Source: Clostridia bacterium (GTDB lineage Bacteria > Bacillota_A > Clostridia > Oscillospirales > CAG-272). Taken from it: DNA of 49,021 nt. Where the stretch lies: the NCBI GenBank assembly GCA_017632155.1, contig JAGBRZ010000090.1, positions 1-49,021 on the forward strand, in the 5' to 3' direction. The notes below the pieces were generated by a model. The model was not told the DNA's origin, ran no database searches, and saw nothing but the letters and a program-made list of their open reading frames with translations. The position numbers and the translations under genes are program-made. Shown one piece after another: positions 15,265-23,279 of this stretch (position 1 is the stretch's first letter; every line of letters begins with the position of its first letter).

Positions 15265-15633
15265 ATGAATTGGATGCTTGACAAATCCCGTCCGATATGC
15301 CCGCAGATATGTGAGCTGATCTGCGCCTCTGTTGCAAACGGGGATTTTTCGGCGGGGGAAAAGCTTCTTTCGGTGAGAGAGGTCGCGCTTTTGGCGGGTG
15401 TCAATCCGAACACGGTTCAAAAATCCTTCGAGGAGCTTGAGCGGCGCGGGGTGATCCACTCGGTTCGATGCTCGGGTTGGTACGTCAATGAAAACACGTC
15501 AGCCGCTGTGGAGGAGCTTGGAGCACTTCGCATCAAAAAGACCGAGGAATACCTTGCAGAAATGGCACAGCTCGGATGCGGGACCGACGAGATCATCAAA
15601 TATATTAACGAATGTCAGGGAGGTAAACAATGA
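15265..15633 (+). CDS. GntR-family regulator, YtrA subfamily
   Basis: 122 residues. The winged helix-turn-helix spans residues 10-75 (YPQICELICASVANGDFSAGEKL-type opening and VREVALLAGVNPNTVQKSFEELERRGVIHS). A short helical tail lacks the large effector domain of FadR or HutC types; this is the YtrA size and layout. It overlaps the ATPase gene by 4 nt. YtrA regulators usually repress their own ABC-transporter operon and respond to cell-envelope stress. The palindrome over the promoter -10 is the likely binding site. Confidence 0.9.
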   Translation: MNWMLDKSRPICPQICELICASVANGDFSAGEKLLSVREVALLAGVNPNTVQKSFEELERRGVIHSVRCSGWYVNENTSAAVEELGALRIKKTEEYLAEMAQLGCGTDEIIKYINECQGGKQ

Positions 15634-16328
15634 ACGAGATCCTGAAATGCACTGGGCTTTCGAAAAGATACGCCAATGTGCAGGCACTTAACAAAGTTGA
15701 TCTCACCGTCGAGCGCGGCAAGATCATCGGCATTCTCGGCCCAAACGGCTCGGGAAAAACCACACTCATCAAGCTCATCAACGGTCTGCTCACTCCGAGC
15801 GAGGGAAGCATTCTCGTCGGCGGCGAGGTGCCGGGTGTGGAGACGAAAAAAATCGTTTCCTACCTTCCCGACAACAGTTTTCTGCCCTCTTGGATGACCG
15901 CAGAGCAGATTATTGACCTTTTTTGCGATTTTTACGAGGATTTCCGCCCCGAGCTTGCTTATGAAATGCTCGACAGGCTCGGAGTATCGAAAACGACCAG
16001 ACTAAAAAACCTTTCAAAAGGAAACAAGGAAAAGGTCTGCCTTATCCTCGTTATGAGCCGTAACGCACAGCTTTACGTTCTCGACGAGCCTATCGCCGCC
16101 GTTGACCCCGCAACGAGAGATTACGTCATTTCCACCATCATCAACAACTACAATCCCGATGCCTCGGTGCTTATCTCGACGCACATCATTGCCGACATTG
16201 AGCCCGTGCTTGACGAGGCGATATTCATCAACCGCGGTGAGATAGTGCTTCACAAGACGGTCGATGAGATACGCGAGGAGAGGGGTATGAGCGTTGATGC
16301 ACTCTTCAGGGAGGTATTCAAATGGTAA
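15630..16328 (+). CDS. ABC transporter ATP-binding protein (YtrB-like)
   Basis: 232 residues, one ATPase domain. Walker A is GPNGSGKTT near residues 35-43, Q-loop region YLPDNSFLP near 81, signature LSKGNKEKV near 127 (a variant of LSGGQ), and Walker B LYVLDEPIAAVDP near 149-161. It overlaps the regulator by 4 nt and the permease by 7 nt, so it is translationally coupled to both. The LSKGNKxK signature is usual for small bacitracin/antibiotic-type export systems regulated by YtrA proteins. The transported substrate is unknown. Confidence 0.93.
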   Translation: MNEILKCTGLSKRYANVQALNKVDLTVERGKIIGILGPNGSGKTTLIKLINGLLTPSEGSILVGGEVPGVETKKIVSYLPDNSFLPSWMTAEQIIDLFCDFYEDFRPELAYEMLDRLGVSKTTRLKNLSKGNKEKVCLILVMSRNAQLYVLDEPIAAVDPATRDYVISTIINNYNPDASVLISTHIIADIEPVLDEAIFINRGEIVLHKTVDEIREERGMSVDALFREVFKW

Positions 16329-17137
16329 AAAAGCTGCTTAAACACGAATTTATATACTATTTTCGCACCTTTGCGCTGTTTTTGCCGATAGTTTTGGTTA
16401 TCGGCGTGATGGCAAGAGTGTTCAGATTATTCGAAAACTTCGACAGCGTGCTTGTCGATATCGCGCTCTTTTCTTCGTTTTTAATGCTCGTTGTAGCATG
16501 CGCGGCGCTCATTATGCTTTCGGTTGTCGTTTCGGTGGTGCGGTTTTACAAAAATATGTATTCCGCCGAGGGTTATCTGACCTTCACACTCCCCGTGAAC
16601 AACGCGCAGCATATATTCGTCAAGCTCTTGACCGCGATCTGTTGCCAGGCGATCTGCCTTCTGACCGTTGTCATTGCTGCTACGATCGCGCTTTCGGGCG
16701 AACCTTTGAAAGAGATTTTGTTGGTGCTTGCCGCAGGTCTTTCCGAATTTTGCGAAGAGATCGGACCGATAAATTATATTGCTTTTATCTTTGATATAAT
16801 AGTGATCGTCCTTCTGTCGGTTGTTGGAAATATGCTTTTGTACTACGCCTGCATCACAGTTGGACAGATGGCAAAGAAAAACCGCATTCTTATGGCGGTG
16901 GGAGCTTATTTCGTTTATTACGTTGCAACGCAGGTCATCTCCACAGTTCTCGTGATGATCTTCACGGTGCTTGGAATGACCGGCGCGTTTGACGGCATCG
17001 TAATGTGGCTTGATGACCATATGATATTGACGATGCACTTGGCTATGGGCACATCGATAGTGATATACGCCGCTATGGCAGTCGCGTTTTGGTACGTAAC
17101 GCAGTGGATAATGACCAAAAAATTGAATCTTGAATAA
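16322..17137 (+). CDS. ABC transporter permease
   Basis: 271 residues with six predicted membrane helices: about 17-37, 48-75, 98-125, 153-180, 190-220 and 235-262. YSAEGYLTFTLPVN near residues 79-92 is a motif seen in clostridial permeases paired with YtrA-regulated ATPases. It overlaps the ATPase gene by 7 nt and ends the operon. It forms the membrane half of the exporter; the substrate is not deducible. Confidence 0.85.
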   Translation: MVKKLLKHEFIYYFRTFALFLPIVLVIGVMARVFRLFENFDSVLVDIALFSSFLMLVVACAALIMLSVVVSVVRFYKNMYSAEGYLTFTLPVNNAQHIFVKLLTAICCQAICLLTVVIAATIALSGEPLKEILLVLAAGLSEFCEEIGPINYIAFIFDIIVIVLLSVVGNMLLYYACITVGQMAKKNRILMAVGAYFVYYVATQVISTVLVMIFTVLGMTGAFDGIVMWLDDHMILTMHLAMGTSIVIYAAMAVAFWYVTQWIMTKKLNLE

Positions 17138-17144
17138 AAAACAA

Positions 17145-17175
17145 AAACAGAGCCGAATTTTTCGGCTCTGTTTTC
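17145..17175 (+). terminator. Terminator after the ABC operon
   Basis: AAAACAGAGCCGAA-TTT-TTCGGCTCTGTTTT. It is symmetrical enough to stop rpe transcription from the other side as well. Confidence 0.85.
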
Positions 17176-17180
17176 GTATA

Positions 17181-17858
17181 TTACGCGTTATTAATAACGT
17201 CGCGGAGCTTTTCTGCGTTTGCGAACATATCCCCGCCTTTTGCGTAGATCGAGGAGGTGCCCGCAACGAAGATGTCAGCGCCCGCCGCGCTCATCAGCTT
17301 TGCGTTTTCGAAGCTTACGTTGCCGTCAACCTCGATCTCGATATCGGGATAGCCGTGGTCGTCAAGGAATTTGCGCATACGGGTGATCTTCGAGAGAGTG
17401 GAGGGAACGAGCTTTTGGCCTGCAAAACCGGGGTTTACGGTCATAACGAGCACGCCGTCGATGACATCAAGGAGCTCTTCGATTGCGGAAATGGGTGTGC
17501 CGGGGTTGAGCGCAACCATCGGCTTTGCACCGCGAGCCTTGATAGCCGCCAGCGCGCGCTGGATGTGGGGCTCGGCTTCGATATGTAAGCAGACGTAGTC
17601 GCCCTCGCCAAACTCGAACCAATCAAGCTTCGAGCCGGGATTTTCGACCATCATATGGATGTCAAGCGGAATGCTTGTTGCCGCCTTGACGCGCTTGACA
17701 AAATCGGTGCCGAGGGTGTAGTTGGGGACGTAAACGCCGTCCATAATATCGATGTGGAGATACTCGATGCCCGCCTTCTCAAGGAGCTTGAGCTCCGCGC
17801 CGAGATTGAGCAGATCCGCGCACATCAGCGAGGGGGAAATCTGTTTCTTGTGTGCCAT
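17181..17858 (-). CDS. rpe: Ribulose-phosphate 3-epimerase
   Basis: 225 residues, full-length TIM barrel. ISPSLMCADLLNLG (7-20), HIDIMDGVYVPNYTLG (about 35-50), DIHMMVENP (about 66-74), TVNPGFAGQKL (about 139-149) and VDGNVSFENA (about 177-186) are the metal and phosphate-binding signatures. It interconverts ribulose-5-P and xylulose-5-P in the pentose phosphate pathway. It is monocistronic between spoIIR and the ABC operon. Some relatives epimerise allulose-6-P, and the call does not exclude that. Its promoter and SD are embedded in an 11-bp inverted repeat. Confidence 0.93.
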   Translation of the reverse strand: MAHKKQISPSLMCADLLNLGAELKLLEKAGIEYLHIDIMDGVYVPNYTLGTDFVKRVKAATSIPLDIHMMVENPGSKLDWFEFGEGDYVCLHIEAEPHIQRALAAIKARGAKPMVALNPGTPISAIEELLDVIDGVLVMTVNPGFAGQKLVPSTLSKITRMRKFLDDHGYPDIEIEVDGNVSFENAKLMSAAGADIFVAGTSSIYAKGGDMFANAEKLRDVINNA

Positions 17859-17867
17859 TTGGGTTTC

Positions 17868-17922
17868 CTCTGTTTTCTAAAAAATATATAATAATTATAT
17901 CACAGAAAACAGAGTTTTTCAA
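17868..17922 (-). promoter_or_regulatory. rpe promoter framed by an 11-bp inverted repeat
   Basis: On the minus strand: TTGAAA (17922-17917), 17-bp spacer, TATAAT (17899-17894). CTCTGTTTTCT occupies the -35/-10 spacer (17914-17904), and its exact inverse AGAAAACAGAG (17878-17868) abuts the SD. It is either an operator or, if transcription starts further upstream, an SD-masking hairpin. Confidence 0.65.
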
Positions 17923-17925
17923 TAC

Positions 17926-18585
17926 TTATTGCGACAAAAGCTCCTCGATGAGCTCCAAAAAGCGGAATTTGAGGCGGTATTTGGGCGTGGGGGCGGCTTC
18001 TTTTTCGCCCGATTCTGTTATGGTGCGGTATTGCTCGGGCGTCAGACCGACTTCTATCGACTCCTCCGCTCCCTTGACGGCGGAAAGACAGAGCGAGGGA
18101 AAGAGCACGCACCACCAATTTTGTCCCTCGCCCTCGCCGAGGGAGACGATCAGCGCGGTGTATTCGCCCGCGGGATAGACTTCCCCGCCGTAATTTCGCT
18201 CGGGGAATTCCTCTTTGCCGATTGAGATCCGCGCGCCGTAATCGGCGCCGAGGGCGGCGAGAGTGGAATTGATATGCGAGAGGATGGCGTGGCTTTCAGT
18301 TTTTGCGACATTTACGGCATCGGAAAGCCCTTTGCAGTCCGCAAAAAGCTCCGCTGTGAAAGGCAGAAGCGCATCGCGGACGGCGAGCTTGGTTGCCTGA
18401 TCCTCGTTGCTATCCGAATTTGCGCGGATATGGAGGCGAAAAACGCTTGCATAGACGGGATTTGTGTCGAAGCTCTCAAATTTCAGCGAAGCGGCGAGCA
18501 GAAAAATGAGAGAGATGAGGATAGCGGCGCAGGTAATAAAAGCGGCGGCGCGGAAACTCCGCGCGGGATGTGTAGGAGTTTTCAT
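17926..18585 (-). CDS. spoIIR: Stage II sporulation protein R
   Basis: 219 residues. An N-terminal membrane/signal helix (about 13-32) precedes the conserved FRLHIRANSDSNEDQATKL (48-66) and NWWCVLFPSLC (about 155-165), both diagnostic of SpoIIR. In Bacillus, SpoIIR is made in the forespore under SigF, exported, and triggers SpoIIGA to process pro-SigE in the mother cell. Its presence implies that the host makes endospores. It stands alone, upstream of rpe. I could not point to a convincing SigF promoter in the repeat-rich region before it. Confidence 0.92.
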   Translation of the reverse strand: MKTPTHPARSFRAAAFITCAAILISLIFLLAASLKFESFDTNPVYASVFRLHIRANSDSNEDQATKLAVRDALLPFTAELFADCKGLSDAVNVAKTESHAILSHINSTLAALGADYGARISIGKEEFPERNYGGEVYPAGEYTALIVSLGEGEGQNWWCVLFPSLCLSAVKGAEESIEVGLTPEQYRTITESGEKEAAPTPKYRLKFRFLELIEELLSQ

Positions 18586-18664
18586 TTTTATTGTCCTTCT
18601 TTTTCGGATATGTAACGCCGCTTGAATTTATTATTGACGAGTGGTTTTGATATTATTCACAACA

Positions 18665-19044
18665 CCAGCGGAAAGTTTTGATCGAACTTTTTCAAAAGGT
18701 TGCGAATTCTTAAGGCGGAGCCTTAAGTCGCCCTCCGCAGAGGGCGAAATTTCCCCTTGCGCTTAAAACCGGCGGCGCCCCTGCCGACGGTTTCGAAGGA
18801 GTAAAATCTTCCCTTTAGGGGAGATTTTTGCTCCTTCACTCTATTATTCTGAATTTTATTCGGCAAAGGGTGACAGAGTCAATACTTCCCTACAATCGGG
18901 AAGTATTGACTCTGTCCAAAATCGAGAAGCAGAGCTTCACGATTTTGAAGCACGGAAGCGAGACCTGAAGGTCTCGCATTGAAATGAGGCTCCGCCTCAT
19001 ACTCCGCGAACTTTTGAAAAAGTTCGATCAAAACTTACCGCTGG
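18665..19044 (+). mobile_element. Hairpin-rich element A1 with 40-bp terminal inverted repeats
   Basis: The left end CCAGCGGAAAGTTTTGATCG (continuing AACTTTTTCAAAAG) is repeated inverted at 19005-19044 with few mismatches. Inside are at least seven hairpins in a row: CTTAAGGC..GCCTTAAG, TCGCCCTC..GAGGGCGA, AAACCG..CGGTTT, a CTCC-type hairpin, a very long perfect stem at 18872-18916 (GACAGAGTCAATACTTCCC with its inverse), GCGAGACC..GGTCTCGC and ATGAGGC..GCCTCAT. There is no ORF. Shorter relatives are at 26115 and 43408. It fills the gap between spoIIR and the HAD gene. Confidence 0.8.
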
Positions 19045-19090
19045 GTTGGGTGTAAAAAAGCCGATCCACTCGCGTGAATCAGCTTTTATC

Positions 19091-19690
19091 TTATAAAATT
19101 CCGAGTTTAACGAGATCTGCTCTGAGGTTCTCGGTTGTCGTAAACAGGTGAGCCGTCAGTCCGCACTCGGTGGCGGCGTCGGTATTGAGGTAGAGATCGT
19201 CAACGAAGAAGCACTCCTCGGCGCGAAGGTTGTATCTCTCGAGCAAAAGCGGAAATGCCGTCCTCTCACGCTTGCGCGCGTGAAGCTCATAGGATACCGC
19301 CCTGCCGTCAAACATATCAAAAAGCTCAAAGCTTTCCCAATTGTACTCAAAACACTCGGGATAGTCCGAAAGAAGATAAATGCCGTAGCCCTTTTCCTTG
19401 AGCTCTGCAAGAAGCTCGGGTATACCCTCGATTATCGTGTGCTTGCGATACCAAGTGTCAAAATATGTGAGTCCAAGCTCTCGGTCTTCCCCCTCAAGCG
19501 CGGCGCAAAGCTTTTCCTTCACGTTTTCTCCGTCAATCTCGCCTCTGTCGTAGATCGGCCACTCGGGCAAAAGGAACATCGCGCGGTGGATGCGCATCGC
19601 GCGTTCTTCGCCCACCGTTTCACGCAGCCAATCAAGCCCGCCGAAATGACAAAGCGTATCCGAAAAATCAAAAATCAGATTTTTTATCAT
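19091..19690 (-). CDS. HAD-superfamily hydrolase
   Basis: 199 residues. Motif I is IFDFSDTL (residues 6-13), motif II LLSDYP near 103-108 and motif IV FFVDDLYLNTDAA near 160-172, giving a Rossmann-type HAD with a helical cap between. Motif I has Ser where most phosphatases have the second Asp (D-x-D); this Asp is the general acid, so activity may be altered, as in some pseudo-HAD or YihX-type proteins. The gene overlaps the upstream transporter gene by 4 nt and is the last gene of the acyltransferase-transporter operon. The substrate is unknown. Confidence 0.8.
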   Translation of the reverse strand: MIKNLIFDFSDTLCHFGGLDWLRETVGEERAMRIHRAMFLLPEWPIYDRGEIDGENVKEKLCAALEGEDRELGLTYFDTWYRKHTIIEGIPELLAELKEKGYGIYLLSDYPECFEYNWESFELFDMFDGRAVSYELHARKRERTAFPLLLERYNLRAEECFFVDDLYLNTDAATECGLTAHLFTTTENLRADLVKLGIL

Positions 19691-21072
19691 TTTTTAGCCT
19701 TTTTCTTAAAGATCTTGCTTCTGAAAAGCAGAATATTCATTCCCGCAAAGAAGAGGATGAAGATGATGAGAACGAGAACCGGCTTTGCGGGCGCGAGGGT
19801 TGCAAGGAACATCATCGGGAAACCGAAAACGATCGCGGGGAAGTTCTGGTATACCATATTATCCGACGCGGGGGTCTTGAACTCGCCGTCGATCTCACGG
19901 AGAAGGATGATACCCGTGCTCGCCGTGCCCGTCAACATTCCGTACATCATAAGGAACTGCTCCTCATAATAGTCGGGGAAAAGAACCTTTGCCACAATGC
20001 GGTTGTAAATGAATGTGACGGCGAGGCCGACGACTGCAAGAATGAGCAGGATTCCCCAAGAGCTTTCAAGAATATCAAGTCTGATAGCCGCAACGCCCGC
20101 AACGACCATAAGGTCGAAGAAGAAGTTCGATGCGCGGGTCATAAGGAAGTTGTTGGTATATCTGCGGTGGATGATTCCCTTTTTGTGAAGGAAGTTCATC
20201 ACAAGCTTGATAAGTGTCGCAGTCAGTACGCCAAGCAGGAAGTTGAAGCCGTAAATGACAGATTTCATACCCGGAAGCAAATTTCCGAGTGTGAACATCA
20301 AGAGATAAGCGGCAATATATGCCACGATGATGAGCGCGATCTGCACGGTGAACTTGTCGATGCTCTCCTGAAGCGGAATCTCACCCTCGGGATCGACCTC
20401 TTCGGAATGTGTGCTTCCGTCATTTCTGCTCGAAAGAACAATGCGTCCGCGTTTTTTCATAACGTTGAGGTGGATAACTCCGCCGATCGAAGCCGAAAGG
20501 AATCCGAGCGCCGCGATAGTCAGACCAAAGCTCTTGCCGCCGATGAATCCGTGCTCGACCTCATAGATCGTGCCGTAGTTGAGTGCCTGACCCGTGCCCT
20601 GACCGTAGCCGAAGGGGAGAAGCACGCCCGCAGCGGCAAAGAAGTCTTTGAGGATGAAGGTCGCAATGATGGTGATTATAAGTCCGACGGTGCCCTGAAG
20701 AAGGTAGGTGGAAACCGTGGTAACGCCCGTGTTGAAGATCTCCTCGGATCGCTTTTTGGTCAGCTTTGAATTCGTCGTTTTGAATGACGATGCAATAAAT
20801 CCGAGCGCGAGCGCGTGGTATGTAATGATCTCGAGGTGAGCTGTGCCGTTTGTGCCGAATGCGGCGGTGTCAAACATAACCTCGCCCGTTATCGCCTTAT
20901 AGATGGCGGCAACGATGAGAAGGATGATTCCGCCAACGACCGAGGTGGGGGTCAGCGAATCGCGGAGAAAAGGAATGCTTCGCTTGAGCATATTGCCCAC
21001 AAGAAGGCTTCCGAGGAGCACCGCGAAGGTGTTGATCCAAGCCCATACACTAAAGTCCCAAAAATTGCTCAT
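19687..21072 (-). CDS. Sodium:glutamate symporter-like transporter (ESS/GltS family)
   Basis: 461 residues, about 12 membrane helices in two inverted halves. GYGQGTGQALNYG near residues 152-164 matches the ESS re-entrant loop (G-x-G-Q in GltS). A second loop, GMLTGTASTGIILLREID near 390-407, occupies the corresponding place in the other half. A charged cytosolic linker (about 220-245) separates the halves. It would import glutamate or a similar dicarboxylate with Na+. Its start (SD AAAGGAG) lies 23 nt inside the end of the acyltransferase gene, and the HAD gene overlaps its stop, so the three are coupled. Specificity is inferred from family only. Confidence 0.8.
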   Translation of the reverse strand: MSNFWDFSVWAWINTFAVLLGSLLVGNMLKRSIPFLRDSLTPTSVVGGIILLIVAAIYKAITGEVMFDTAAFGTNGTAHLEIITYHALALGFIASSFKTTNSKLTKKRSEEIFNTGVTTVSTYLLQGTVGLIITIIATFILKDFFAAAGVLLPFGYGQGTGQALNYGTIYEVEHGFIGGKSFGLTIAALGFLSASIGGVIHLNVMKKRGRIVLSSRNDGSTHSEEVDPEGEIPLQESIDKFTVQIALIIVAYIAAYLLMFTLGNLLPGMKSVIYGFNFLLGVLTATLIKLVMNFLHKKGIIHRRYTNNFLMTRASNFFFDLMVVAGVAAIRLDILESSWGILLILAVVGLAVTFIYNRIVAKVLFPDYYEEQFLMMYGMLTGTASTGIILLREIDGEFKTPASDNMVYQNFPAIVFGFPMMFLATLAPAKPVLVLIIFILFFAGMNILLFRSKIFKKKAKK

Positions 21073-22267
21073 TTTGATCTCCTTTGATTATATTTTTATA
21101 TCTGTGATAGATATGCACGTACTTCAGCGCATTGAAGCGCTTTCCGCCCTTGAGCTGATAGATCTTTCCGCCGTGGTAAATATTTGCCTTATTCTTACCA
21201 AGGACGGTGACGGCTGTCGTTTCGTCAAAGGAAAATTCGAAATTTACCCCCTCGCCGTGAGCAGTGATCCGGTTACCGCAGAGGGTGATTTCAGCATCCT
21301 TGCAGAGCGGAACCTTGCGGTCGTAAACGATGACCTCCGAGATCCGCGCGCGGTCGATGTAGATTGCATCCGAGCCGTAGGAGGTGACGTCGAGCGAGTT
21401 CATAAAGTCCTTTTGCGCGTCGTACCAGCCCGCAACGTACTCGTGCGGGAAGTCAAATCCCACGCCTTCAAGCTTCTTTGAGGGCAGATAGCGTATTTCG
21501 CGGTCGCATTTCTTACATTTAATTATATCGCCGTGGCTTTCAAATTCGGAAAGTCCGCAATAGGGGCAATAGTAGATCGCGCGCTCGAGGTATTCGGCGA
21601 GTTTTGGGTGCTTATATTCGAAATTCTCACAAGCCTCGTCAACATAGAGCGTGTCGCGGATGACGGCGAAAAGCTCGTCATCGGTCATATTTGCGTATTC
21701 CTCGGGCTGAACAGCGCGGGCGCAATAGACGCGGATATTGCCCTTTCTGACAACGTCGCTCCAGCGCGGCTCGCTTCCGTAGCCGCCCTCGATGCGGTAA
21801 AGCAGAATGGGCATGCCGAGCTTGCGCGCGAGCGCGACTATCGAGGGGTTCATATACTCGGTGCGTCCGCTGTATGTGCGGTTGCCCTCGGGCGCGATTG
21901 CGATCGAGCCGCCCTCCTTTGCCACCTTGAGGCAGTTGAGGACCGCGCGAATGTCGGTGGTCTGCTTTTTGATCGGAATCGGCGCGACAAGGTATTTTAT
22001 CACCTTGGAGATCCAGCCGTTCGAGAAGATGTCCTCTGTTGCCATATAGTAGACAACGCCACGCAGCGTCATTCCAACGAAGAATTGGTCAAAAGGTGTC
22101 TGATGGTTGAGCAGAATGAGGTAGGGGCGCTTCTCCTGCTCCTTATATTTTTCAATTTTTATGCCGTACTTAAAATGAACATAGGGTCTGACGATACAAT
22201 ATGCGATGTTTCTGACAGCCAAATGCCGCCATTTCATCCATTTTGTATCCTTCTTCTTCTTTTTCAT
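21050..22267 (-). CDS. PlsC-like acyltransferase with fused zinc ribbon
   Basis: 405 residues from the ATG at 22267, chosen because GGAGG lies 5-9 nt upstream; a start at 22297 lacks an SD. The N-terminal part has the lysophospholipid acyltransferase motifs NHQTPFD (H-x4-D, about residues 65-71), APEGNRTYSG near 135 and a membrane-associated basic start (KKKKKD). After the catalytic domain, CPYCGLSEFESHGDIIKCKKC forms a four-cysteine zinc ribbon. A C-terminal beta-rich domain (about 290-400) follows. The likely role is acyl transfer to lysophosphatidate or another glycerolipid; the ribbon's function is unknown. A paralogue with the same architecture is encoded at 26488. It is first in an operon with the ESS transporter and HAD genes. 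Confidence 0.85.
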   Translation of the reverse strand: MKKKKKDTKWMKWRHLAVRNIAYCIVRPYVHFKYGIKIEKYKEQEKRPYLILLNHQTPFDQFFVGMTLRGVVYYMATEDIFSNGWISKVIKYLVAPIPIKKQTTDIRAVLNCLKVAKEGGSIAIAPEGNRTYSGRTEYMNPSIVALARKLGMPILLYRIEGGYGSEPRWSDVVRKGNIRVYCARAVQPEEYANMTDDELFAVIRDTLYVDEACENFEYKHPKLAEYLERAIYYCPYCGLSEFESHGDIIKCKKCDREIRYLPSKKLEGVGFDFPHEYVAGWYDAQKDFMNSLDVTSYGSDAIYIDRARISEVIVYDRKVPLCKDAEITLCGNRITAHGEGVNFEFSFDETTAVTVLGKNKANIYHGGKIYQLKGGKRFNALKYVHIYHRYKNIIKGDQNEQFLGL

Positions 22268-22306
22268 AAGACCTCCAAAAGCGGGGATTTTTTGCATACA
22301 CTAATA

Positions 22307-22335
22307 ATTATATAACATTTTATGCTAAATGTCAA
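22307..22335 (-). promoter_or_regulatory. SigA promoter of the acyltransferase operon
   Basis: On the minus strand TTGACA (22335-22330), 17-bp spacer, TATAAT (22312-22307). The first 14 bases, TTGACATTTAGCAT, recur exactly at the minus-strand promoter 24555-24542. Confidence 0.8.
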
Positions 22336-22383
22336 GAAAAAACGCCAAACGCAAAAGTCAACAATGGTTGATACTGCACGCCC

Positions 22384-22412
22384 TTGACAAATCGTTTTGA
22401 TTGTGGTATAAT
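22384..22412 (+). promoter_or_regulatory. SigA promoter of coaX
   Basis: TTGACA (22384-22389), 17-bp spacer, TATAAT (22407-22412), divergent from the acyltransferase promoter. Confidence 0.85.
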
Positions 22413-22442
22413 TAAAAAACTTAAAAAAAGGAGGGCAAAGAC

Positions 22443-23204
22443 TTGATTTTAGCGCTTGACATTGGAAATTCGGTGATAAATATCGGCGGTTTCGCAGGTG
22501 ATGAGCTTGCTTTCGTTGCACAAATTGCCGCAGACACAAGCAAGACCGCGGATGAATACGCCGTTTCTCTGCTTTCCGTCCTCTCGCTCCACTCGCGCGA
22601 CCGTTCGGACGTTACGGGAAGCATCATTTCTTCTGTTCTCCCCGAGCTCAATCCCGTTATCAAATCCGCGCTCCTCTTCCTTTTCGGAATCGAACCGATG
22701 ACGGTTGGGCCCGGCGTTAAAACGGGAATCGGAATCAGATGCGATATGCCCTCATCGGTTGGTGGCGACCTTATCTGTGCCTCGGTTGCCGCAAATAAGC
22801 TTTACGGTTCGCCCTCGCTCATCGTCGATATCGATACGGCGACAAAGATGACGCTTGTCAATTCGGACGGCGCGTTCGCGGGTACCTCGATACTCCCCGG
22901 CGTGCTTATGGGACTCTGTGCTCTTTCGAGCGGAGCGGCGCTTCTGCCGACAGTCGAGCTTTCCGCGCCCGACAAGGTCATCGGCAAAAACACCGCAGAC
23001 TGTATGCGCTCGGGTATCATTTACGGCAATGCCTCAATGATCGACGGTATGATCGACCGCATATTTGCCGAAAACGGCGAGTGCCAGGTGATCGTAACGG
23101 GCAGTCAGGCGCATCTTATCACTCCCTACATATCCCATATCTATATTTTTGACGAGCACCTCGTCCTTCGCGGGCTCGATCTCATATATAACAAAAATAA
23201 TTGA
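22443..23204 (+). CDS. coaX: Type III pantothenate kinase
   Basis: 253 residues, beginning with TTG at 22443 (SD AGGAGGG, 6 nt spacing). MILALDIGNSVINIGGF (1-17) is the P-loop-like ATP-binding D-x-G-N-[ST] motif. GPGVKTGIGIRCD (about 90-102) is the pantothenate site. DIDTATKMTLVNSDGAFAGTSILPG (about 135-159) holds the catalytic Asp and the family's D-x-G-T-A-T region; here the Gly is replaced by Asp (D-I-D-T-A-T). It makes 4'-phosphopantothenate, the first step to CoA. It is followed 75 nt later by an ECF-transporter S component, a plausible pantothenate importer. Confidence 0.92.
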   Translation: MILALDIGNSVINIGGFAGDELAFVAQIAADTSKTADEYAVSLLSVLSLHSRDRSDVTGSIISSVLPELNPVIKSALLFLFGIEPMTVGPGVKTGIGIRCDMPSSVGGDLICASVAANKLYGSPSLIVDIDTATKMTLVNSDGAFAGTSILPGVLMGLCALSSGAALLPTVELSAPDKVIGKNTADCMRSGIIYGNASMIDGMIDRIFAENGECQVIVTGSQAHLITPYISHIYIFDEHLVLRGLDLIYNKNN

Positions 23205-23279
23205 ATATTATTCCGAAAGGAATTATATAAATTAATTCAGCGTTGTATTGCGAAAGCAAACGACAGCAAGGAGGAATTT

